64,000 nucleotides of DNA from Aradus depressus (GCA_963662175.1 OY759214.1:75652037-75716036); one strand, 5' to 3'; positions 10,862-21,050 are shown, numbered from the stretch's first letter. Program-made: numbers and translations. Notes: generated from the letters alone by a model not told the origin.

Positions 10862-11190
10862 TTTTTTTTTTTTTGGACTTATGGTCAATGCACATTGGCC
10901 ATGGTAGATGCCTATGCTTAATGTACGGAATTAAAAACGGAAACCGAGAAGAGAACCCCGGGGCACCGAACCAGCGGCGTTGGCATTAGAGCAGCAACGC
11001 CTGGGAAGGAGAGTGTGCATGTGTGCAACGCCATCCACACCTTCCAAGCCTGGGAGTGTTTCAGTCCAGAGAGCCCGGAGGTGCCCTCCCAAGCCCCCAG
11101 CCAGACCGGCACCGCTTGCCAGGCCACCCCAAGCTATCCCCACCAGGTCCCCGGCCAACCCCAAAAGAATTGATGATTTTTTAAATTAAA
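10862..11190 (-). mobile_element. 3' end of an unassigned retroelement sharing the SINE-B tail
   Basis: The minus strand ends in a hairpin-like tail (GGCCAATGTGCATTGACC) and poly(A). The body (10920-11170) is GC-rich and open in several frames but has no recognised domain. The tail resembles SINE-B and 52267-52441, so the SINE may borrow this element's machinery. Confidence 0.45.
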
Positions 11191-11264
11191 ATATAAATAA
11201 ATAAAAAAATAAAATAAATAATAATAATAAATAAATAAAATAATAAAATTTTATATTAAAATTG

Positions 11265-11545
11265 TTAGATTATTAAATTATTGTTTGTTATGAATTGAAA
11301 TAAGGACTCAGAGAGTTCAGGTGTTTTGATAGCTGCAGCCAGAATAAGGTCTATTGAAGTAGGAAGGGGAATTTGGCCATCTATCAATGTCTTGAACAAC
11401 ATTTGTCGACCAGAAGAAGTGAGGGGACAGTTGAGAAGAACGTGGTTAGCATCAGCCTCGCGGTCTGGGTCGCAGTCACATCGCGGGGATTGGAGAATAT
11501 TTATTATACGGAGATGAGAGGGCAAGGACCAGGTCGACCATTGCT
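11265..11545 (-). pseudogene. LINE ORF2 C-terminus with CCHC-type finger (I/R1-like)
   Basis: The minus-strand translation GPCPSHLRIINIL, then a CDCDPDREADANHVLLNCP-type Cys-x-Cys...His...Cys finger, is the C-terminal finger after the RNase H/RT region of I- or R1-type non-LTR retrotransposons. It ends at a stop near 11265. Upstream RT domains are absent, so it is a 5'-truncated copy. Confidence 0.7.
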
Positions 11546-11921
11546 TCCATTAGTGTGTTCGGGTGAATTGTGAACATTTTGTGCAAATGTGTGTATAGTC
11601 TAAGTTTGGGAATGGTTTGTTGAGATCGCGGTGTAATGTTATGTTCGAAAAGTAGTACAGGTGATTGTTCGAAGAATTTTATCTAGAAAAGCTTGAATTC
11701 TCTTAGTTTGAACAGACTCAGTCTGCGGTTGAGGCGAGGTTGAGATCGCTTGCCTAGTAGTCTTTTGAGCAATCCAAATCCTCGTTTTCTTTTGAGTTTA
11801 CACAACATATTTGATCAAGTCGTTTGTCAAGGTAGAATTCGTACGTCTTTGTCTTATTTCAGAGGGACATTATTCAGTTAATTTAGAAATGTGTACTTTA
11901 TTTTTCCTGGCTCTATGGTCA

Positions 11922-12083
11922 TTATAGAACCTGGGCCTCCGCAACGTTCTTCGATTCTTCTCTATCATGTGTTTTGGAGGTGTTGAAAGAATTCAGAGTC
12001 GCCTCTGCTCTAGTTTTCATCTTTCGGCCTGTCTGACCAAGATAAAAACAATTACAATCTTTACAATTAATTCTATACACGTC
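11922..12083 (-). pseudogene. Penelope-like element GIY-YIG endonuclease remnant
   Basis: Minus-strand reading D-VYRINCKDCNCFYLGQTGRK...R. This has the paired Cys and the Y-x-G-Q-T-G-R signature of the GIY-YIG endonuclease C-terminal domain of Penelope-like elements, followed by a degraded FNTS...H region and a stop. A stop interrupts the segment just upstream (12090-12150), which still reads like the family linker. It is inactive. Penelope-like elements are known carriers of hammerhead motifs, which makes this relevant to the FB families. Confidence 0.7.
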
Positions 12084-12149
12084 GGATTTGTCAGGGATGC
12101 CTTACACGGTCTTTGGTTTTTGGAAGTCCTGGCCACATCATGCATTTTT

Positions 12150-12497
12150 TAATTCAAGTAGCTGTCTGATTGTTAGAAAATAAAAGTTGAAATATAACAG
12201 TTTTATCTAATAAGAACCGACAACCTGACTGAATGTGGCCAGTTGTAGTGGTCCTTGCCTCGGTTGTACTGTCCTCTCGAGAGAACTCAAACCTCCAACT
12301 CTAATCTAATTTCATCTGACAACCCGTCTGTCAATAGTAGTCCCCACTCATCAGCTAAACTCTAGCCTAATTCTCAAACTATGGCGGTAGAGTAGTATTT
12401 ATGTGGTGAACTCATTGGCGTTGGGGGAGCCTCACCTCTCTTTCCACTGAAATTACTTATTATTTAAAATATTGATTTCATAGACTAAAAATTTAAA
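12150..12497. other. Unassigned intronic sequence
   Basis: No gene or element recognised; 12230-12450 is somewhat GC-rich without a spliceable open frame. Confidence 0.2.
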
Positions 12498-12590
12498 AAA
12501 TGCAGGTGTACCTCACCCACATAAGAGCACGATAGAAGTGAAACTTCTTTCGTCTTCATTAACTATCCGAATTAAAGAAACAAATTTATA
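12498..12590. repeat. R2 short dispersed repeat, copy 2
   Basis: Matches 9275-9365 over CCTCACCCACATAAG and the following AAACTTCTTTCGTCTTCATT. Confidence 0.6.
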
Positions 12591-12904
12591 TATATATTTT
12601 GTGATGTAAAAACTACAGAACATTCATTTTAATGAAAAGAGGTAATTTTTTTTTATTATAATATAATATATATCAAGGTGTTTAAGAAAACAAAACAAGA
12701 AAACATATAAAACAGCTGTAAAAATAGTGTTGAGTTGAATGGAGTGGTGAGCTAGCTCTTAAACGGTGCACTGTGGTTTGATATGTTTTAAATAAAAATG
12801 AAGTTGAACAATTAGATGAAAGTTGACTGGGGTGAAGTTGAGATGATATTTGGTAGAAACTTGAAAAGAAGGTACATTTGATTATATATATATTTTTCAA
12901 TATG

Positions 12905-13330
12905 CCCAAATAAAAAAAGAAATAGTTTTTTAAGTATTAATTTAATGATTTTGTTCCATTGTAAATTTTTGTTTTGTTCTGTTTATGTTCAACGTTTAGT
13001 TTTTTTAAGTATAATGTGTGAATAAAGCAAATAACCCTAATATTTGTCCTCTTGAAATTCTGTTCTATTCATCTTCCCTGTTGTCCCAGTAGTATCATTT
13101 GAAAAACCTTTGGATTAGAAATTAATATTATTTAAAATTATTAAAAAATTGGTATCTCTCTGTAAATCCAAGAGTAAAGTTTGTTTAATTGAATTTTTTG
13201 TTGTATACGTGTACTTTCTTAAAAATTGCACGTCTTTAATTATGGATAATATTTTTTAGGACAATTTTCGACAAACTACTGTAGAAATCAAAATTTAAAT
13301 AAACAAAAGAGATCAAATTTCTACAGGAAA
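12905..13330 (+). repeat. R3 dispersed repeat
   Basis: Same block order as the other R3 copies (AATAACCCTAATATTTG, CCCTGTTGTCCC, GAAAAACCTTTGGATTAGAA, ATTTTCGACAAACTACTGTA). Confidence 0.6.
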
Positions 13331-13357
13331 TGTGGTAGCAAACAAGCTTTTATCACA

Positions 13358-13361
<4 letters not shown>

Positions 13362-13427
<66 letters not shown>
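13362..13427. repeat. (TA)n microsatellite
   Basis: About 33 uninterrupted TA dinucleotides; any long Tyr/Ile ORF here is an artefact. Confidence 0.97.
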
Positions 13428-13431
<4 letters not shown>

Positions 13432-13561
13432 AATTATAACGTAAAATTTTTAGTAAAAATAGGTAGGTAATAACTAAAATTTTACTAACGATTAATTTGA
13501 ATAATACGGTTGAATAAATACGGTTTTCTTTAATACGTTGCCGATATTCAACGTGTGCGTT

Positions 13562-13638
13562 CAAGTTTACATGTGTAAATTGAATTAAATTAATTTTGAA
13601 TAGAAACATTTTAATCGCTAATTGAAATTTAATCCATA
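13562..13638. repeat. R4 repeat, copy 2
   Basis: Near-identical to 9968-10046. Confidence 0.65.
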
Positions 13639-13639
13639 A

Positions 13640-14330
13640 TTTTAATGATTTTTAATAATTAAAAAATGTAAATGGAGCATTATTATTAAAAATCACCTTT
13701 TTGTTGACTTTCATGTTGCTGTATTTGCTTTTGTCCTGCCCTGAATTGTCGAACCCGTTCCGTTGAAGTTTCCAGCATTTTAAAATATTTAACACTAACT
13801 CAGAATAAAACTAAACGTATCTATTAAATTAATAATCAAACGGATTATTTTAATGCATTAACCGTATACAAACACGTAACACATAACAGCTGATGCATCG
13901 ACACCGATCTAAACTCGTAGTTGACTTGTGCGCAACTCATACTCCTCTCCTTAGCGTTTCATGTTTGTTTTTTTATCTCGAGGTAATTCTGATTTACTAG
14001 ATTCGCTAACTAGTTTCCCTTCAAAAACGAAGTCAAGCTTTGTAAGCAACAATTTGAATGACAGACAGAGAATCACAACGGCTCACACCTCTATAGACTT
14101 GGTCTTGGATGGTACTGTTGCCTCGTACTTGTGATAACAATTTTTTTTTATGTTTACTATTACCAAATTTTCTGTATTCATGATTTATTAATGATATTAG
14201 TTTTATATAATTGCGATTTCTACAGTAATTTTCCGGGGGCTTTAATAATAAAAAATATAAACTTTATGACGCACTATTTTAAGGAAAGCACTCTTATAAA
14301 AAAAATTCAATTTGTGAATTTACTTGGATT
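13640..14330. other. Unassigned intronic sequence
   Basis: AT-rich; no exon, TIR or retroelement motif seen. Confidence 0.2.
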
Positions 14331-14339
14331 TTCCATTTA

Positions 14340-14508
14340 AAAAATATAATTTGAGATGCAATTTGCAAAATTATCAATAATCTAGTCAAAGGTATTTTTA
14401 TTTGGTTGACATCGAAAAAGAATGGAATATAATGAAGAGTATTGGGTTTATTTTTCTTAATCTACAATATAAAGATATAAAAAATTTAAATTGAACAAAA
14501 AAAAGTTA
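14340..14508 (-). repeat. R3 dispersed repeat, reverse fragment
   Basis: The reverse complement shows the ctgtcaac-like and AATAAACCCAATA blocks of R3. Confidence 0.55.
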
Positions 14509-14775
14509 TGGTTCGAAATCCGGCCGAGACACTCAGGTTTTTCATCTGGGAGTTGAAAAAACTTTGAGCACGCCATCCTCCGGGTGGGACGTTAAGCGAT
14601 GGTCTCGAGCCTGTTCGATGTCAGCTATTCTTTAGATGAGTCTTTAAAGAGTGAATAAACCTGGATAGACACAATTTATGATTCCCAGTGTAGAGTCGGG
14701 CTCATGTCCACCAGAGCGACGAAAGACCGCTCTGGTAGTAGGCGATATACTCGATATACCTAGTTAATGGTACTA
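14509..14775 (+). mobile_element. SINE-A, 5'-truncated
   Basis: Begins at the B-box region (GGTTCGAAATCCGGCCGA) and continues through GGGACGTTAAGCGATGG and GTCGGGCTCATGTCCACC. Clearly diverged from the younger copies. Confidence 0.8.
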
Positions 14776-15596
14776 CTAACTCTTCAACACGATCGTATTT
14801 GCTGGAGCCCTGGAGATATTATTGACCAAAGATTGTATTATGTTAATCTATAAGAATTTCACATTATTAATTCTCCCAGAGTAAATATAATTATTCTCGA
14901 GTATTCAGAAGTAGATTTTTGTCTCTGAATAAAGTTGAGTTTATATTAAAAAATAAATATGTAATTTCATTCAAAAATTCTTTCTCCTTTCTTAAAGTAA
15001 AAAAGTCAAGGAAAGGCAGAGATCACAATTGAAAAAGGCCTTAGCTTATTTCATTCACTTAAATATATGAGGTATTTCATACCTTGGTAGGTAATATTCG
15101 CAGAATACCTGCGTTCAAGATTAAAAATGGATTTTTTATATTTTCAAATTGTGGATCAAGCAAAGAATATGGATCTCGCTAATTCAAGCTAAGGATCATT
15201 AAGGGTTTGTAGGCTTTGATTAAAGGGTGGTTTTCCACCTCCCTGATTCCAAAAATGAAAAAAAAAAAAAAGTTCATATAGTTGGGGAAATAAAACACTG
15301 TCTTTATATTAACAAACTGCAGTTGAAGAATGCAGTAAATATTAATTCAAAGTGATGATGGTTACCTAGATTTTGCAGGTGTTTTGATTGATGACATCGA
15401 AACCCTTTTTACTTCCCATGCTATAGGGGGCTATATAGGGGATATTTGGGCGAATATTTATATATAGGGGATATTTATATATAGGAGGGTGTTATGTTAT
15501 TGGTCACAAATTCAATGTTGAGTTTTTACAGGGATATCATCTTTTCCGACCCTAGACTACAAAAAATAAAATAAGTTTTTAGACAATTTTTTTTTT

Positions 15597-15613
15597 TTGG
15601 GGGGGGGGGGGGC
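15597..15613. repeat. T tract followed by G tract
   Basis: A T run is directly followed by 15 G; no coding meaning. Confidence 0.9.
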
Positions 15614-15792
15614 TGACCCTGGTGGAGGCCAGGACACCCGTTCCCCGAATCGTTGGGGTAGAGAGCCTAACAAGTTTATTTATTGAATAAAAGTCATACA
15701 AAGTCACATATAAACATTAGATAGCACCTTATAAACAAATAATAAACAAATTGGGGAAAAAAAATAATTCAATTACATAAACTATTATAATG

Positions 15793-16042
15793 AGAGGGCG
15801 CCATTAGCTCAGAGGTAGTGTGCTGTGCTCAAGATCGCGGGTTTGAAACTCGGCCGGGGCCCTTAGGTTTTTTATCTGGTAGGTGAAAAAACCTTGAGCA
15901 CGACGCTCAAGAATAAACAAGAGTATGAAAAGTTTATTTTACATCCCAGATAAAATAAACTAAGGGCCTCGGTCGGGTTTCGAACCCACGATCTTGAGTT
16001 CAGAAGGCAAGCACGCATACCATTGAGCTCTAGGCGCCCTCC
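15793..16042. mobile_element. Two SINE-A heads in inverted orientation
   Basis: 15793-15905 is a plus-strand SINE-A head (A-box-like TTAGCTCAGAGGTAG, B-box-like GGTTTGAAACT). 15930-16042 is a minus-strand head ending gcgccctc. Only about 25 bp separate them, and the tRNA-like 5' ends face outward, giving a foldback of two SINE heads. Confidence 0.75.
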
Positions 16043-16460
16043 TTTTATTTCACTATATTCAGTTCACTTAATAACAGGCTACCCGTATTATATGTTATTT
16101 TGTATACTCTCTCATTTCGCGACCAGCCAGTATAAAAGTGTTTGCGCCGAAAATCCTACGATTTGGCTTCCACCCCAGATATTTCTTACTTCGGATAATA
16201 ATTTGAGGAGGTCCTTCTTATTTCTCGAACCTCTAGGCACTCCACTTGACTTCTGGTTGACCCTAATTCTATGAAAAAAAAATGCCTTCAAGAAAATGTT
16301 TGAATGGGGGATTTGCATTAGTAATCCTTGATTCCATGAACTTCATCACGCTGACTAACCTCACATCCTATTAATTATTTTGGCCCTCATTCGACTTTAG
16401 AACTTAAATAATTATCAAAATCTTTTGACATCTTCAGTACTTCTTGAGGAATCCTTATAG
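16043..16460. other. Unassigned intronic sequence with an exon-like patch
   Basis: 16112-16318 is open on the minus strand, with an AG/GT-like pair around GTGCCTAG and CCGAA/gtaaga. Its phase does not fit the prominin chain, so I treat it as chance or an unknown remnant. Confidence 0.2.
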
Positions 16461-16467
16461 AAATATC

Positions 16468-17060
16468 TAGTGATGAGGCAAAATCAATATTGGTCTTGGT
16501 CTTGCTCATTTTGCAAGACAAAGACCAAGACACTGATATGATTGCAAGACCAAGACCAAGACTAAATGAGTAAGACCAAAACCTAATCAGCGAGACTGGA
16601 GAATAATGTTTAAAATTTAATATCTCCTAAACGAAGTAGTCGAATTATTCGATTTTTTGAAGATAGAGCGTCACGTGTTAAAGATTTGATTGTGTAAATT
16701 TCAAATAATCCATAACATTTTGAAAAAGATATCGAAACTCCTTAATTTAATTTCTACAAATAATAAAATAGTGATCTAAATTTATTCATATCTTGATCTG
16801 ATAAAAATAAAGTAAACATTTCCTTTAACTAAAGTTTAATAATAACAATAATTGCTTATTTTGATAATTCTTATTATCTTCCCAGTTAATTTTTATCTCT
16901 GATGGGATATCACGTCTTGCAAGATTAAAACGCAATTCAACAAGACCAAGACCCAACGATAAAAGACCAAGAACAAGACATCTTCTACAAAAACAAGACT
17001 CAATGTGCAAGACCAAGACCAAGACTGCTATGGTCTTGGTCTTGCATTTGCTCATCACTG
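16468..17060. mobile_element. hAT-type MITE with 8-bp TSD
   Basis: Terminal inverted repeats AGTGATGAGGCAAAA and, reversed at the right, AGTGATGAGCAAAT, resembling hAT ends. The flanks GAAATATC (16460-16467) and GAAATATT (17061-17068) form an 8-bp TSD with one mismatch. The sub-terminal parts are built of AAGACC/GGTCTT repeats in both orientations. No transposase. Confidence 0.75.
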
Positions 17061-17111
17061 GAAATATTGTTCTTATTTCTTTAAAGTAAGTTCTTATTCT
17101 AATTGAAACAC

Positions 17112-17148
17112 ATCTTAGCTCAGAGGTAGCGTGCTAGTCTACTGATGC
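17112..17148 (+). repeat. SINE-A head fragment
   Basis: TTAGCTCAGAGGTAGCGTGC matches the SINE-A A-box region only. Confidence 0.5.
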
Positions 17149-17180
17149 ACTACTATATATATATAATTTGAAAACCAAAT

Positions 17181-17365
17181 AAGAGGCGTAGTGGCTGAGT
17201 TAGCTGCTTCGGGATGATCTTCCGAAGTTGTCGGTTATGAATCAAGGTAAAACTTCTCCTGCAGTAAGTTGATTTTAGAGCTGGAAAAAGCTTGCAGAAG
17301 CTCGTGCCATCTGCCCCAATCGGGAGTACACAAGAACAACAGCGAACAGGAAAAAAGGGGAAAAA
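17181..17365 (+). mobile_element. Candidate SINE-C (type II tRNA-like)
   Basis: A-box-like TGGCTGAGTTAG, a hairpin around CTTCGGGATGATC and CCGAAG, B-box-like GGTTATGAATC, a unique body and an A-rich end. Only one copy is in the window, so the family status is inferred. Confidence 0.45.
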
Positions 17366-17391
17366 ATATACAAGGAAACATTGAATATTAC

Positions 17392-17447
17392 CTTTTTAAT
17401 TAAGTCCATAGTTGAAACTTTGTTTCTCATGTAATCTTGAAGTAACT
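17392..17447 (-). CDS. Prominin-like gene, exon c (linker to TM1)
   Basis: A 56-nt exon between acceptor tttatttacag/ and donor AAAAG/gtaata. It gives E-LLQDYMRNKVSTMDLIKK, a charged amphipathic linker ending in phase 0 exactly where exon d begins VLEMEAGFL. Prominins have a comparable linker between the P-rich motif and the E-A-G that opens TM1. The exon has no Met start and would be missed by ORF calling. A probable SINE (17181-17365) ends only about 27 bp from its donor side. Confidence 0.75.
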
Positions 17448-17512
17448 CTGTAAATAAAGCCACAATACGAAATATCAAAATCTTTGTTGATGATAAATAT
17501 ATAATATATATA

Positions 17513-17600
17513 TAGTAGATCCTCGATTATCCGCGACCCTTGGTTCCAGAGAAAGTGCGGATAACCGAGGGTTTTAAATTTTGGACAATAGATATCTATT
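17513..17600 (+). mobile_element. Left end of a pogo/Tigger-like element
   Basis: GTAGATCCTCGATTATCCGC followed by GTGCGGATAACCGAGGG is the 'unlabelled ATCC...TAT' style of pogo-like TIRs. I found no right end within the next 1.5 kb, so this is probably truncated. Confidence 0.4.
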
Positions 17601-17789
17601 TACTCAAATTAAACAACCCTCTGATGAATTATGAGTCATTGTAAGGAAGTTGAGGTTGAAAAAATAAATCATGTATTGATGAGTAAAAAAGAAAACATGA
17701 AAATGTGTATTTACATATGTATAGTAAAAAAATACTGAATCGAATCAAAAGAACAAAAATATGAAAATTTCTACGACATACCTATGTAC

Positions 17790-18016
17790 TTACTTACTGT
17801 TTTATGAAACTGTTTTGGGAAAAAGAGATGTACTTAGTGTTTTAAGAAACTGTTTTGGGAAAAAGAGATATACTTACTGTTTTATGAAACTGTTTTGGGA
17901 AAAAGAGATGTACTTACTGTTTTATAAAACTGTTTTAGGAAAAAGTGATGTACATACTGTTTTATGAAACTCTTTTGGGAAAAAGAGATGTACTTACTGT
18001 TTTAAGAAAAAGAGAT
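17790..18016. repeat. 40-bp tandem repeat, about 5.5 units
   Basis: The unit starts tactgttttatgaaactg and ends gggaaaaagagatg. Units recur at 40-bp steps (TGTTTTGGGA-type blocks at about 17811, 17851, 17891 and 17931). Since 40 is not a multiple of 3, the ORF across it is not constrained. Confidence 0.9.
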
Positions 18017-18039
18017 GTTATTTTTTTTTGGTTTACACT

Positions 18040-18560
18040 CTCCTTTTGTAAACTTCCCAGCATATAAGGAAGTTATTGAAATGGGTTCGAAAATTGAAAT
18101 CAAAATTTTCAACAGATTTTTATATTTCAAGCTCACTACAATGTTTTTACACTATTTTTGAAAATAAGTATGTGTGTGTACGTACGTCGTCAATTTTTCC
18201 TGCACGATATCTCGCGAATGAAAAATGATATCGACTCCGCTTTGCTGTCAATCGAAGTGTATCAACGTAAATATGATCTGAAAGAAATTTTACCAAATTC
18301 AGTCCAACCGTTTTCTTGTTTGAACAAAAACACTACCAAAAAGTGGATTTTATGAATTCTTGAAAAAAGATTTATCCGATCTAATTTGTTCTGGTGGCAA
18401 TCAATATTTAAATTATATCCCCCACATAAAGAATGAAATAGTAAAAAATAAAATTTCAGCTGAAAAAGTGTTGGACTATTTGCTGAAAAAAAAGACAATT
18501 AAGGTTTATTTAGTTGACGATACTTACCTTACTACTACTTATTGTACGACTGGATGACTA
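18040..18560 (+). repeat. Unclassified repeat-like block
   Basis: It starts CTTCCCAGCATATAAGGAAG, resembling an R1-style end, and is then a body unlike R1. Overlapping short ORFs on both strands show no domain. Confidence 0.35.
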
Positions 18561-18724
18561 AACTGATGAAAATTTTAATTGTTGATTTTTTGTGTTGATT
18601 ATTTTGTTATAACAAACTAATATTTTGTGTATAGTTGTTAATTGTTTAATTAAACTTAAACTAAAAATATGATTGTGAAATGTAAACTATTGTTTTGTTT
18701 TCTCAGTCGTGTTGACCGGCTGCA

Positions 18725-18744
18725 CCCCCCCCCCCCCCCCCCCC
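18725..18744. repeat. 20-nt C homopolymer
   Basis: Uninterrupted run of 20 C. Confidence 0.97.
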
Positions 18745-18816
18745 ACCCTCCCGCTCCAGTGAATAATGCTAGCTACGCTAATGGTAGGCTAGCATGTTAC
18801 CTCTGAGCTACCGGAG

Positions 18817-18886
18817 CAAGACATCAAACATAACCTCTATACAGCTCTTTAGAGGGTATTGTATAGAGGTTCTGTTTGATGTCTTG
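18817..18886. other. Long near-perfect hairpin (27-bp stem, 16-nt loop)
   Basis: Arms 18817-18843 and 18860-18886 pair with a single mismatch. The size is that of a microRNA precursor. Nothing here shows expression, and it could equally be a tiny foldback insertion. Confidence 0.7.
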
Positions 18887-19324
18887 TACTGTATATATTG
18901 TGAGGTAGTTGTGAGATGGTGTTGTGTAGTTTAGTTCGATGGCAGTGTCATCGGAGTATATTACTGTCAATGTATGAATGGAGGTGGAAATGTTTGAGAT
19001 GTATATAGAGAGGGTAGAATATAGGAGTTAAAATAGAACCTTGTGACACCCCTGCTATTATCGGGAGTAATGAAGAGACCACACAGCTGACGGTCGACGA
19101 AGATTAACTGTAAAAGAGATACTTAAGTCAAGGAATGCCTCCTGTAAAATGTACTTAAATCCCAAAGTAAAGTGGTTCAAGTGGTAAAGTACTGTTAAAA
19201 ATAGTTTTATACTTGAACGAGTGATGATTCTATGTTACTCGGGAGATCAAATCAAATGATGTATAAATCATAAAAACCCATCCAGCTGTTTAGTCTCTCC
19301 GAGGGGACAAAGAATATAACTCAC

Positions 19325-19520
19325 ATACAAACTTGTCCTTCGGATGACACGTTAAGGAAACGGAGGACCCTATGCGACGTCAGGTACTCGTTAAAGATCC
19401 CTACCCTAGTTGAATAAACCAAGGTAGAAAAAATTTAGGACTCCCATGGAGTCGGGCTCATGTCCACCAGAGTGACGAAAGAGCGTTCTGGTAGTAGGCG
19501 ATGATAGTAGCAACGCCGGG
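19325..19520 (+). mobile_element. SINE-A, 5'-truncated and diverged
   Basis: TCCTTCGGATGACACGTTAAG, GTCAGGTACTCGTTAAAGA and GTCGGGCTCATGTCCACCAG are SINE-A body blocks. Confidence 0.8.
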
Positions 19521-19858
19521 GCAAACACACCAATGTTATAAACATTTTTTGAAGAAAAAAAAAAATAAAATAAAGTCAAAATCAGGCTATGTGAAAAAAG
19601 GCTGACTAAAAAGAATCGTAAATCTTGCGGTGTTGGGGTGAGTGTGACTGCCTCCCGTACATCAAGATGTCAGTGATTCCCCAGGAGTCTTGTTTACAAC
19701 AGGCCCGGGCCTCAAAAACATGCCTACTGGGAAATGACATCCTATACCCGGCATCATATTGGCATATAATAGACTTAACAGAAAGTGATAACATACTTAC
19801 CATGTATATATACCTTGAAATATATGCACTAGGTATAACCTAATCGAAAAGTATGGGC

Positions 19859-19862
<4 letters not shown>

Positions 19863-19889
<27 letters not shown>
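19863..19889. repeat. 27-nt A homopolymer
   Basis: Uninterrupted A run directly before an R1 copy. Confidence 0.95.
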
Positions 19890-19890
<1 letters not shown>

Positions 19891-20310
19891 AGTCGGTGAA
19901 TTACCATTAATGTAATTCCCGAGCACGAAACTAATCAACAAAATTTTCGCTCACTCTCAGAAACCAATTTGATTGAAAATCGATATTGTGTCGATCGGCA
20001 GTTATCTGGTATTTGATTCGAGCCCCCTTTCTCTCTACCAATTTCACGGAAAATTAATAGATGCCATTCTTATGGGGGTTTGAACAACATATAAAATTTG
20101 ATGTTGATACATTCATTATACTAGCAATTATTGGGATTTTTGAGTTAAGCCCCTCCTCTGATCGTCCCCTCCCCATAGGCTGATTTTGCTGAAAATATAT
20201 AGGTGGTGTCCTTAGGCGGTTTTGGATATATTACCTATATACAATTTCGTGTTAATACATTCATTATATCAGCAGTTATCGTGTTTACAGACACATATAA
20301 ATTTTTTTTC
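19891..20310 (-). repeat. R1 dispersed repeat
   Basis: Starts with a reversed R1 3' end (GTCGGTGAATTACC) and runs through the C-rich modules. It ends about 30 bp from the donor of prominin exon b, so it forms the start of that intron. Confidence 0.8.
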
Positions 20311-20340
20311 CCCCTAGGATTAGGAATTTAGTTGACTCAC

Positions 20341-20505
20341 CTAGTGGGAGAGGATGTGGCTGAACGTAGCGTAGGAAGGTCTTGATGTGAAAATAGGGGT
20401 TGAGACCTGGCTCAGAAGGAAACTGGGTGGAGTCAATGGGGCCAGGAGGGCTGAAGGACACTTCGGGGGCGGAGCCCCTTCCCATCATCTGTGCTGCCAC
20501 ACACT
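20341..20505 (-). CDS. Prominin-like gene, exon b (N-terminal ectodomain before TM1)
   Basis: A 165-nt exon bounded by ttgttgacag/ and /gtgagt, encoding 54 residues from CVAAQMMGRG to YVQPHPLPL. The C-terminal part, with an aromatic-rich helix followed by YVQPHPLPL, matches the family position just before TM1, where prominins carry a Y-x-x-x-F...V-Q-P-x-x-x-P segment. The first two nt complete a Glu codon from exon a, and the last g completes a Glu codon with exon c. The exon is markedly GC-richer than the surrounding intron. Prominins are pentaspan glycoproteins of plasma-membrane protrusions and photoreceptor membranes that bind cholesterol; that role is family knowledge, not something the sequence shows. 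Confidence 0.75.
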
Positions 20506-20587
20506 CTGTCAACAACAATAGAACGTCTAGACGTCGGTCTGTCTAAGAATTACACCCACTATATGATAACTTAATGAACGATTTTGA

Positions 20588-20712
20588 GGGCGTCGGTAGC
20601 CCAGAGGGAGCTTGCTAGTTCCCACAGTAGAGTCAACCAGAGTGCTGAAACAGAGCATGGTAGTAGGCGATATGACCTCGTGGTTAAAGCCCTGTACTAG
20701 TCACAAGAACTT
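20588..20712 (+). mobile_element. SINE-A internal-deletion derivative
   Basis: The head (GGCGTCGGTAGCCCAGAGG) is fused directly to the tail part (CCCACAGTAGAGTC through GGTAGTAGGCGATATGACC). Confidence 0.75.
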
Positions 20713-20789
20713 TTTTTTTATATTTATATAGAGACCACTCGAGACCCCTCGAAATGCCCCCGCTTCTCTGTCATCCCCATCCTTCCTAC

Positions 20790-21050
20790 TTAATGGAGGC
20801 GGGGGGGGGTGGGGGGGGGGCGAGGGTGAGACCGCGGGGGCTCGAGTGATCCCCCCTGCCTTCTCGCCCCGCCAATCACAGTCCAGCAGTGGAGGCATCC
20901 AGTAAGAGGATTGATTACATGAGGGGAGAAGCTGGTCATCACCGGCACTCCCAAGTATATTGTTGCTAGATTACAGTAGCAGTTCTCTCGGCCAGCGCCG
21001 CCTCAGTCTTCGGGGGGGGGGGGGGGGGGGGGGGGGTGGGAGGGGGGGGG
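20790..21050. repeat. GC-rich block with long G tracts
   Basis: G-rich runs at 20802-20820 and 21012-21050 (25 uninterrupted G, then short breaks). The strand has strong G-quadruplex potential. CGCCAATCACAG near 20870 resembles a CCAAT box, but the block sits in an intron. Confidence 0.6.

Larger units (their letters stand above)
7796..17391 (-). other. Prominin-like gene, large intron between exons c and d
   Basis: A 9.6-kb GT-AG intron full of repeats, including a hAT-type MITE, SINE-A, SINE-B, a Penelope-like remnant, an I/R1-type LINE end and an AT microsatellite. Matching phase on both sides suggests that no coding exon is missing inside it. Confidence 0.6.

Noticed and set aside
13313..13609. 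98-codon ORF across the TA repeat
   Set aside because: Poly(Tyr-Ile) from a microsatellite.
15089..15116. 26-bp micro-exon of the prominin-like gene on the minus strand (AG/GT borders and fitting phase)
   Set aside because: Exon c at 17392-17447 fits the same phase with better splice sites and a family-like sequence; adding the micro-exon would break the chain.
16825..17058. 77-codon minus-strand ORF with hydrophobic start
   Set aside because: Lies entirely inside the hAT MITE and is made of its AAGACC repeats.
17761..17967. ORF across 17761-17967
   Set aside because: Crosses a 40-bp array that shifts frame in every unit, so no protein repeat is conserved.
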